Shown piece after piece: positions 6,956 through 11,798 of a stretch of 14,394 nt of DNA (positions within the stretch are counted from its first letter, which is position 1; each line of letters starts with the position of its first letter). This DNA is from an uncultured Acetatifactor sp. (lineage in GTDB: Bacteria > Bacillota > Clostridia > Lachnospirales > Lachnospiraceae), in contig CAJUNZ010000073.1 of assembly GCA_910587755.1 (NCBI GenBank), forward strand, positions 1 to 14,394. Reading direction: 5' to 3'. The notes beneath the pieces are model-generated. The model worked only from the letters and a program-made list of their open reading frames with translations, did no database searches and had not been told where the DNA came from. The translations under genes and the position numbers were made by a program.

Positions 6956-8323
6956 TTGCGCACATTATATCTTGACTGTGGAATGGGGGCGGCAGGCGAT
7001 ATGCTGGCAGCAGCGCTGCTGGAGCTGCTGCCGGATCCGGATGAATTTGTGAGGGAACTCAATGGGCTTGGGATTCCTGGCGTTGTTTTTAAGAAGGAAT
7101 CTGCCGTGAAATGTGGTATTACAGGAACCCACATGGCCGTGACGGTAAACGGTGAAGAGGAAGAGAGCTATGACCACCATCATGAGCTCGACCACGCCCA
7201 CAGCCACGACCATGGGCATGATCACAGTTATGATCACAACCATAGCCATGATTCTGCCCACAGTCACGACCATGGACATGATCACAGTCATGAGCACAAT
7301 CATAGCCATGACCATAATTCTGTCCGCAGTCACGACCATGCCCACACCCATGATCCTGCTCACGGCCACACCCATCATCACAGCAGCCTGCATGATATTG
7401 AGCACATTGTCCGCGGGCATCTTCCCCTGCCCCGGCGGGTGCAGGATGACATTATGGCAGTGTACGCGCTGATTGCGGAGGCGGAAAGCCATGCCCACGG
7501 CGTCCCTGTGTCGGAGATACACTTTCATGAAGTTGGCACCATGGACGCGGTGGCTGATATTACAGCGGTCTGTATGCTGATGGACAGGCTGGCAGTGGAT
7601 GAGGTGATAGTTTCTCCCGTTCACGTGGGCAGCGGACAGGTCAGGTGTGCCCATGGTATCCTGCCCGTCCCGGCGCCTGCCACAGCTTTTATTTTAAAGG
7701 ATGTTCCCATCTATGGAGGAGAGGTTCGCGGGGAACTCTGTACTCCTACCGGCGCGGCGCTGCTGAAGCATTTTGCGGCGGGATTTGGAAGCATGCCTTT
7801 GATGAGGACACAGAGTATTGGCTACGGCATGGGGAAAAAAGATTTTGCGGCGGCAAACTGTGTTCGGGCCATGCTGGGGGAGACCACAGGGGCAGAGGAG
7901 GAGATCTGTGAGCTGAGCTGCAATGTGGACGACATGACAGGAGAAATGGTGGGCTTTGCCATGGACAGGCTGTTTGAGGCCGGCGCTCTGGACGTATACA
8001 CCATGCCCATTGGCATGAAAAAGTCCCGCCCCGGTATTCTCATTCATGTTATGTGCCATGAAAAGGACAAAGAGTCTGTTATCCGGACGATTTTCAAACA
8101 CACCACAACCATCGGCATCCGGGAAAGCAGGCTCCGCAGGCATGTTCTTGACCGGCGCATGGAAACCGTTGAGACAGGATACGGCCCTGTCCGCTGTAAG
8201 GTTTCTTCCGGTTTTGGAGTGGAGCGCAGAAAGTACGAGCACGAGGATCTTTCCCGCATCGCAAGGGATAATAATATCAGCCTTGGTGAAGCGTCCGCCG
8301 CAGCAGAAGCGGCAGAAGTGTAG
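6956..8323 (+). CDS. larC: LarC, nickel insertion enzyme with His-rich insert
   Basis: 455 residues from a TTG start with GAGGGAGG (6941-6948) 7 nt upstream. LarC inserts nickel into the dithiolated pyridinium mononucleotide in a CTP-dependent cyclometallation, the last step to the nickel-pincer nucleotide. The N-terminal part has 'YLDCGMGAAGDMLAAALLELL' (YLDCGMGAAGDM, then ALLELL) and 'SEIHFHEVGTMDAVADI'. The C-terminal part begins near 'ELSCNVDDMTGEMVGFAMD' and has 'YTMPIGMKKSRPG'. Residues 74-142 carry 31 histidines in 69 residues, a likely nickel-binding or storage segment, partly made by a 60-bp tandem duplication. In L. plantarum LarC is made from two frames by programmed frameshifting after the His-rich part; here it is one continuous frame. 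Alone with its own promoter, it ends before a strong terminator. Confidence 0.94.
   Translation: MRTLYLDCGMGAAGDMLAAALLELLPDPDEFVRELNGLGIPGVVFKKESAVKCGITGTHMAVTVNGEEEESYDHHHELDHAHSHDHGHDHSYDHNHSHDSAHSHDHGHDHSHEHNHSHDHNSVRSHDHAHTHDPAHGHTHHHSSLHDIEHIVRGHLPLPRRVQDDIMAVYALIAEAESHAHGVPVSEIHFHEVGTMDAVADITAVCMLMDRLAVDEVIVSPVHVGSGQVRCAHGILPVPAPATAFILKDVPIYGGEVRGELCTPTGAALLKHFAAGFGSMPLMRTQSIGYGMGKKDFAAANCVRAMLGETTGAEEEICELSCNVDDMTGEMVGFAMDRLFEAGALDVYTMPIGMKKSRPGILIHVMCHEKDKESVIRTIFKHTTTIGIRESRLRRHVLDRRMETVETGYGPVRCKVSSGFGVERRKYEHEDLSRIARDNNISLGEASAAAEAAEV
7198..7317 (+). repeat. 60-bp tandem duplication in larC encoding His-rich units
   Basis: Bases 7201-7250 and 7261-7310 match at 45 of 50 positions with an exact 60-bp period. 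The encoded units are HSHDHGHDHSYDHNHSHD and HSHDHGHDHSHEHNHSHD. A degenerate third part (SHDHAHTHD) starts near 7329. All length changes keep the reading frame. Confidence 0.85.
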
Positions 8324-8351
8324 CGGTCCGGCGGACAGGGCCTTGTACATG

Positions 8352-8392
8352 CAGAAAAAGCAGACGGTAGATACGCCTGCTTTTTCTGTTTT
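8352..8392 (+). terminator. Strong intrinsic terminator of larC
   Basis: CAGAAAAAGCAG (8352-8363) and CTGCTTTTTCTG (8377-8388) make a perfect 12-bp stem with a 13-nt loop, followed by TTTT. It lies just before the MerR-type promoter. Confidence 0.85.
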
Positions 8393-8401
8393 AAAAAAAC
8401 C

Positions 8402-8432
8402 TTGACTCTGACGCTGCGTCATAGTTTATGCT
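8402..8432 (+). promoter_or_regulatory. MerR-type promoter with 19-bp spacer and central operator
   Basis: TTGACT (8402-8407), exactly 19 bp, then TATGCT (8427-8432). The spacer holds the palindrome TGACGC-T-GCGTCA (8409-8421). Over-long spacers with a dyad between -35 and -10 are the hallmark of promoters activated by MerR proteins through DNA distortion, so the downstream regulator probably controls itself. Confidence 0.8.
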
Positions 8433-8458
8433 GTACTTACACGGAAGGAGGGGTGCCG

Positions 8459-9205
8459 GTGATGACAGTAAAAGAGGTCAGCAGACTGACAGGAGTGAGT
8501 ATACGCGCTCTGCAATATTATGACAGGATAGGACTGCTGCATCCGGCGGGATATACGGAAGCCGGGTACAGGCTGTATGACGATAGAGCTTTGGAAAGGC
8601 TGCAGCAAATCCTGCTCTTTCGCCAGCTGGAATTTCCCCTGAAGGAGATCGGCAGGATTCTTTCAAGCCCTGACTTTGACAGGAATAAGGCCCTGGAGCA
8701 GCAGATCACGCTGCTGACCATGAGGAAGGAGCACTTGGAGAAACTGATCGGTTTTGCCCGTGGAATACAGGCTAAAGGAGAGAGGACAATGGATTTTTCG
8801 GTATTTGACACAGGGGAGATTGACGAGTACACCAAAAAGGCAAAAGCGCAGTGGGGGAAAACAGCCCCATTCAGAGAGTTTGAGCAGAAGTCACAGACCC
8901 GTACGAAGGAAGAAACCCAGGAGGTTATGAGAGGATTTCAGGAGATTTTTGTGCGCTTTGGAGAGCTGAAGGAGGAGACGCCGGCATCGGAGAATGCGCA
9001 GAAACAGGTGCGGAAGCTCCAGGAGTATCTCACGGAGAATTTTTACCGCTGCACGGATGAAATCCTGCTGGATCTGGGCAGCATGTATGTTTCAGACGGA
9101 GCGTTCACGGCCAATATTGACCGGCTTGGCGGGGAAGGGACGGCGGCATTTGTGGCCGAGGCAGTCAGAATCTATTGCGGAGAACGGGGGCAGAAAATGC
9201 AGTAG
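8459..9205 (+). CDS. MerR-family regulator with TipAS ligand-binding domain
   Basis: 248 residues from GTG at 8459 (an ATG follows at once at 8462), with GGAAGGAGG (8443-8451) upstream. The longer frame back to 8402 starts inside the -35 box and is excluded. Residues 1-75 form the MerR winged helix: 'MTVKEVSRLTGVSIRALQYYDRIGLL' (MTVKEVSRLTGVSIRALQYY, then DRIGLL), 'GYRLYDD', 'LKEIGRIL'. A coiled-coil linker follows (about 76-110). The C-terminal ~130 residues match the TipAS antibiotic-recognition domain: 'AKAQWGKTAPFREFEQKS', 'FYRCTDEILLDLGSMYVSD', 'FTANIDRLGGEGTAAFVAEAV'. Relatives (TipAL, Mta, SkgA) bind thiopeptides or other drugs and activate their own promoter. No efflux gene is adjacent, so targets may be elsewhere. 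Confidence 0.92.
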   Translation: MMTVKEVSRLTGVSIRALQYYDRIGLLHPAGYTEAGYRLYDDRALERLQQILLFRQLEFPLKEIGRILSSPDFDRNKALEQQITLLTMRKEHLEKLIGFARGIQAKGERTMDFSVFDTGEIDEYTKKAKAQWGKTAPFREFEQKSQTRTKEETQEVMRGFQEIFVRFGELKEETPASENAQKQVRKLQEYLTENFYRCTDEILLDLGSMYVSDGAFTANIDRLGGEGTAAFVAEAVRIYCGERGQKMQ

Positions 9206-9242
9206 TCCGCAGTCTGTTACAAAAAACAAAAGGATTGGAAAC

Positions 9243-9291
9243 ACAGGCAGCGCCGCATTCCGGATGTATCAGGGGATGTGGCGCTGTCTGT
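9243..9291. terminator. 16-bp hairpin between convergent merR and xre genes
   Basis: Bases 9243-9258 pair with 9276-9291 over 16 bp, including two G-U pairs, around a 17-nt loop. It lies between two converging genes. On the minus strand a broken T-rich run follows about 10 nt later; on the plus strand there is none. It probably ends the minus-strand regulator gene and may act both ways. Confidence 0.55.
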
Positions 9292-9324
9292 TGGGTACGG
9301 GGCTTTGGCAGGGGGCGTCAGAGG

Positions 9325-9534
9325 CTATTTTTCCCGGATTTCCATCAGATCACCCACGGAGCAGTTAAAGTATCTGCACAGCTTTATGACCAGATTTGCA
9401 TCAATACGCTGGAAGTCGTCCCGGCAGTAGCGGTTAAAATTGCCTCTCTGGAGATCCAGGTCTTTACATATCTTTGTTTTGGAAATCTCATTCTCTTTTA
9501 GTAATTCTACGATCCGCATGTGTAAATATTCCAT
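9325..9534 (-). CDS. Small Cro/CI-type helix-turn-helix regulator
   Basis: 69 residues, start ATG (9534-9532) with GGAGGG 6 nt upstream on the minus strand. The core is a single XRE/HTH_26-like domain: 'MRIVELLKENEISKTKICKDLDL' (MRIVELLKENEIS, then KTKICKDLDL), then 'RGNFNRYCRDDFQRIDANLV' and 'KLCRYFNCSVGDLMEI'. This is the pattern of stand-alone DNA-binding repressors. There is no ligand or oligomerisation domain. It is divergent from the 50-residue gene at 9745 and may control the AT-rich region between them. Confidence 0.82.
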   Translation of the reverse strand: MEYLHMRIVELLKENEISKTKICKDLDLQRGNFNRYCRDDFQRIDANLVIKLCRYFNCSVGDLMEIREK

Positions 9535-9556
9535 AGTTATCCCTCCACTTTAACAT

Positions 9557-9624
9557 ATTATAATTAGAAAGTTTATAAAAAATAACTTTAAATATAGACA
9601 TTTTATATATAGATAGTATATAAT
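9557..9624. promoter_or_regulatory. Divergent AT-rich control region
   Basis: Plus strand: TAGACA (9595-9600), 18-bp spacer, TATAAT (9619-9624), a good sigma-A promoter for the small gene. Minus strand: TATAAT (9562-9557) upstream of the regulator, with a weak -35. Between them AAAGTT (9568-9573) and AACTTT (9584-9589) form a dyad that could be the regulator's operator. Confidence 0.5.
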
Positions 9625-9643
9625 GAGATAGGGAGGAGTATTT

Positions 9644-9696
9644 TGCGTCTCCTGTAGAAGGTCTGACGCACTGCCGGGGGAAGAGTTTCGGCAGTG
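9644..9696 (+). other. Two adjoining hairpins in the leader of the 50-residue gene
   Basis: TGCGTC (9644-9649) pairs with GACGCA (9665-9670), and CACTGCCG (9669-9676) pairs with CGGCAGTG (9689-9696). The two stems share two bases, so they are either nearly stacked or partly exclusive. No T-tract follows. Confidence 0.4.
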
Positions 9697-9744
9697 AGGA
9701 TGTTTCTGTATTATAATGAAAGAAAAGGAGCGAGAGGACAGAAG

Positions 9745-9897
9745 ATGGAAAAGATGGAAAGAGAAAAAAGAATCCGGTTAATTCAGATGGCAACGGGACA
9801 GGGAGATGAACACTGGTCCGATGAGCAGGTGACAAAGGAATACAATACACTGCTGGCCAAACTGATTTTGGTGATGGACCAGAAAGCGGGAGTCTGA
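9745..9897 (+). CDS. Hypothetical 50-residue protein
   Basis: I do not recognise this protein. The ATG at 9745 has GAGAGGAC about 6 nt upstream; a longer frame from 9694 starts inside a leader hairpin and is less likely. The peptide is charged and helical: a Lys/Arg/Glu-rich start (MEKMEREKRIRLIQ), a central 'GQGDEHWSDEQVTKEYNTLL', and a hydrophobic C-terminal helix (LAKLILVMDQ). It has its own promoter, a long (~115 nt) leader and a clean terminator, so it is a monocistronic unit divergent from the HTH regulator. No toxin or antitoxin family is evident. Confidence 0.6.
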   Translation: MEKMEREKRIRLIQMATGQGDEHWSDEQVTKEYNTLLAKLILVMDQKAGV

Positions 9898-9905
9898 GGC
9901 GGGAT

Positions 9906-9928
9906 AAGAGAGCGCAGGCTCTCTTTTC
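9906..9928 (+). terminator. Intrinsic terminator of the 50-residue gene
   Basis: AAGAGAGC (9906-9913) pairs with GCTCTCTT (9918-9925) around a GCAG loop, followed by a T-rich stretch (TTCTTTGTTTG). It sits just after the stop codon. Confidence 0.8.
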
Positions 9929-9958
9929 TTTGTTTGCTTCTTTGTTTCAAGAAAAGGG

Positions 9959-9987
9959 TTTTCAAATTCTTGAAACTGTGATATAAT
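9959..9987 (+). promoter_or_regulatory. Promoter of the queuosine-salvage unit
   Basis: TTTTCA (9959-9964, four of six matches), a 17-bp spacer and a perfect TATAAT (9982-9987). Transcription from about 9994 gives a leader of over 200 nt. Confidence 0.6.
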
Positions 9988-9997
9988 GAGGAGCGCG

Positions 9998-10154
9998 GGT
10001 AAATCTTCGGTGTTTATCTGGCAGAATATTTTTATGTTTGTTCATACTGGTTCGTAAGGCAGTTCGAGACCATCCTGCCTGGGAGTGCGCAGGCACTTAG
10101 GAACTGTTAAAGAATTTTGATTCTTAACAGATCCTTACCAAATCAAAACTAAGG
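9998..10154 (+). promoter_or_regulatory. Structured leader, candidate riboswitch for queuosine precursors
   Basis: Stems found by eye: a 5' hairpin with a cUUCGg loop (9998-10018). Then a three-way junction made of GTAAGG (10054-10059)/CCTTAC (10133-10138), CAGTTC (10060-10065)/GAACTG (10101-10106) enclosing GCCTG (10077-10081)/CAGGC (10090-10094), and TTAAAGAAT (10107-10115)/ATTCTTAA (10120-10127). The arms abut without gaps. CTTAG (10096-10100) inside the second arm can pair with the tail CTAAG (10149-10153), forming a pseudoknot. The same tail can instead pair with CTTAG in the terminator. Because QueL and a queuosine-precursor transporter follow, preQ1, queuine or a related base is the likely ligand. 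preQ1-III is a possible known class, but I cannot confirm the match. Confidence 0.6.
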
Positions 10155-10178
10155 GAGAGAGGGGGAAGTGTGCCCTGA

Positions 10179-10202
10179 AGCGTCCTTAGGGGGCGCTTTT
10201 TT
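10179..10202 (+). terminator. Intrinsic terminator at the end of the leader (attenuator)
   Basis: AGCGTCC (10179-10185) pairs with GGGCGCT (10191-10197), one G-U pair, followed by five more T residues to 10202. It ends 14 nt before the ATG of the radical SAM gene. Bases CCTTAG (10184-10189) can be captured by CTAAGG (10149-10154), which would block the terminator. Confidence 0.7.
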
Positions 10203-10215
10203 CGTGCAGACATTT

Positions 10216-10911
10216 ATGGAGAGGTACAACAGAATCTTGGAGAAAAGAAAGAGGGAGATTGTCCTTCTTCGGGGCAGCGGCTGTGTATACCGGAAATGTT
10301 CTTTCTGCGATTATCACACTGACAGCAGTTCGGACAAGGAGGCAAATTTTGCCCTGAACAGGCAGGTTCTGGACAGGGTGACAGGGGAGTTTGGAGATCT
10401 GGAGATCATAAACAGCGGCTCTGTCTTTGAACTGGATCCGGATACTATGGAGTATATCCGGCAGCTGTGCCGGAGGAAAGGGATCCAGGTTCTTCATTTT
10501 GAGTCCCACTATCTCTACAGGGACCGGATTCCAGGGCTTCGGAGGGAGTTTCCGGGGGTGGAACTGAAGATGAAACTTGGCTTGGAGACATTTGACTTTC
10601 ACCTGCGGGAGAGGGTGCTGAGGAAAGGAATTCCCGTGGAGGATCCCAGGGAGATCAGCCGGGAATTCCAGGAGGCGAATTTTCTCTTTGGACTGAAGGG
10701 CCAGACCTTCCAATCCATGGAGCGGGACATTCAGCTGGGACTTGAAGCCTTTGAGCGCATCTGCGTGAACATAATGTGCAGGAACAGTACTGGGATTCGT
10801 CCGGACAACTCTGTGGTTTCCCTGTTTATGGAGGAGCTCTACCCCAGGTACAGGCAGGAGGAGAGGATGGACATTCTGGTTGAAAATACGGATTTTGGAG
10901 TGGGGGATTGA
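10216..10911 (+). CDS. queL: Radical SAM protein, probable queuine lyase QueL
   Basis: 231 residues from ATG 10216. In clostridia QueL opens salvaged queuine to preQ1, which transglycosylase then inserts into tRNA. The iron-sulfur motif is 'GSGCVYRKCSFCDYHTD': Cys23, Cys28, Cys31, spacing CX4CX2C rather than the usual CX3CX2C. Later blocks include 'NSGSVFELD', 'HFESHYLYRDRI', 'KMKLGLETFD', 'LFGLKGQTF', consistent with a partial TIM barrel. The call rests on this pattern plus the YhhQ transporter 3 bp downstream. The start is uncertain: GTG 10168 has a better ribosome site (GAGG) but its codons cover the terminator, and GTG 10204 is also in frame. No nucleosidase (QueK) gene is adjacent. Confidence 0.75.
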   Translation: MERYNRILEKRKREIVLLRGSGCVYRKCSFCDYHTDSSSDKEANFALNRQVLDRVTGEFGDLEIINSGSVFELDPDTMEYIRQLCRRKGIQVLHFESHYLYRDRIPGLRREFPGVELKMKLGLETFDFHLRERVLRKGIPVEDPREISREFQEANFLFGLKGQTFQSMERDIQLGLEAFERICVNIMCRNSTGIRPDNSVVSLFMEELYPRYRQEERMDILVENTDFGVGD

Positions 10912-10914
10912 TTT

Positions 10915-11622
10915 ATGAGAAATGAATTGTTGCTTTTAGGTTCTGTAGTGTTTATTTTTTCCGGGGCTCTGTGCGCCTACCGTTTTTTTGGCAAAACAGG
11001 GCTTTACTGCGTTTCCGTCCTTGCCACAGTGCTGGCCAATATAGAGGTGCTGATTCTGGTAAGCGCATTTGGGATGGAACAGACATTGGGGAATGTACTT
11101 TTTGCGGTCACATTTCTGATCACGGACATCCTTTCGGAGTGCGAGGGAAAGGCGGCGGCGGGGAAGGCTGTTTGGATGGGCATGTTCACCTCCCTGTTTT
11201 TTCTGCTGCTCAGTCAGAGCTGGCTTATGTACATTCCCAGCCAGGGGGATTGGGCAATGGGAGCCATCCGGGAGATTTTTTCCAGTACTCCCAGGATGCT
11301 GACAGCTTCTTTTCTGGTGTATGCGGTGAGCCAGGCTTTCGACGTATGGCTCTATCACAAGTGGTGGGCTTTTACAGAGAAAAAGTATGGCGACAGGCGG
11401 AAGTTTCTTTGGCTTCGGAACAATGGGTCCACTCTGCTGAGTCAGCTGCTGAATACGCTGCTCTTTACACTGGCTGCGTTCTGGGGAACCTATGACGGCG
11501 CTACCCTGCTGTCCATTTTTGCCTCAAGTTATGTGATTTACATTTTTACGTCTCTTTTGGACACGCCTGCTCTATACCTGGCCAGGCGCATGCATGAAAA
11601 AGCTCTGAAGCGGCAGTCTTAA
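10915..11622 (+). CDS. yhhQ: YhhQ/QPTR-family queuosine-precursor transporter
   Basis: 235 residues, about six membrane helices, no signal peptide. Family blocks are 'VLANIEVLILVSAFG', 'LFAVTFLITDILSECEGKAA' (usually ...TDVLSEVYGKK), 'SFLVYAVSQAFDVWLYHKW', and 'WLRNNGSTLLSQLLNTLLFT' where the family usually has SQ..DT, so Asn replaces Asp here. YhhQ proteins import queuine or its preQ precursors across the cytoplasmic membrane. The ATG follows the queL stop after 3 bp, with GGAG in the queL 3' end, so the two are one operon under the structured leader. Confidence 0.88.
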   Translation: MRNELLLLGSVVFIFSGALCAYRFFGKTGLYCVSVLATVLANIEVLILVSAFGMEQTLGNVLFAVTFLITDILSECEGKAAAGKAVWMGMFTSLFFLLLSQSWLMYIPSQGDWAMGAIREIFSSTPRMLTASFLVYAVSQAFDVWLYHKWWAFTEKKYGDRRKFLWLRNNGSTLLSQLLNTLLFTLAAFWGTYDGATLLSIFASSYVIYIFTSLLDTPALYLARRMHEKALKRQS

Positions 11623-11656
11623 AATCTTCTGATATGCATTATGCAGGGAAGGGCGG

Positions 11657-11746
11657 GGAGAGCAGGCCCTGCAGCAGCAGCGGGGCAGCATCAGGAGAGC
11701 GGGCCCCGCAGGCAGACGGGAGGCGTCAGGAGAGCAGGTCCCGCAG
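11657..11746. repeat. Three copies of an 18-bp quasi-palindromic repeat
   Basis: Copies lie at 11657-11674, 11694-11711 and 11729-11746, with consensus GGAGAGCRGGYCCYGCAG and spacing of 37 and 35 bp. Each holds an imperfect palindrome GCRGGYCCYGC (exact in the middle copy). They lie in the 160 bp between the convergent yhhQ and Na/Pi genes, which otherwise hold only the terminator at 11771-11798. Confidence 0.6.
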
Positions 11747-11770
11747 CCGTTCTGGGGAGACAAAGGAGAA

Positions 11771-11798
11771 CCTGGCAGGCCATCAGGGGCGTGCCAGG
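11771..11798 (-). terminator. Hairpin at the end of the Na/Pi cotransporter gene
   Basis: CCTGGCA (11771-11777) pairs with TGCCAGG (11792-11798); on the minus strand a moderately T-rich TTCTCCTTTGTCT follows. One arm overlaps the last codons and the stop lies in the loop. Confidence 0.45.

Noticed and set aside
7152..7472. 106-codon frame and minus-strand frames over the His-rich part of larC
   Set aside because: Low-complexity shadows of the repeated CAY codons; the LarC frame explains the region.
8402..8458. Longer N-terminus for the MerR regulator
   Set aside because: It would start in the -35 box and be translated from its own promoter sequence.
10040..10075. tRNA-like T-arm (GTTCGAGACC) in the queL leader
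   Set aside because: No acceptor, D or anticodon arms surround it; the bases are used in the three-way junction.
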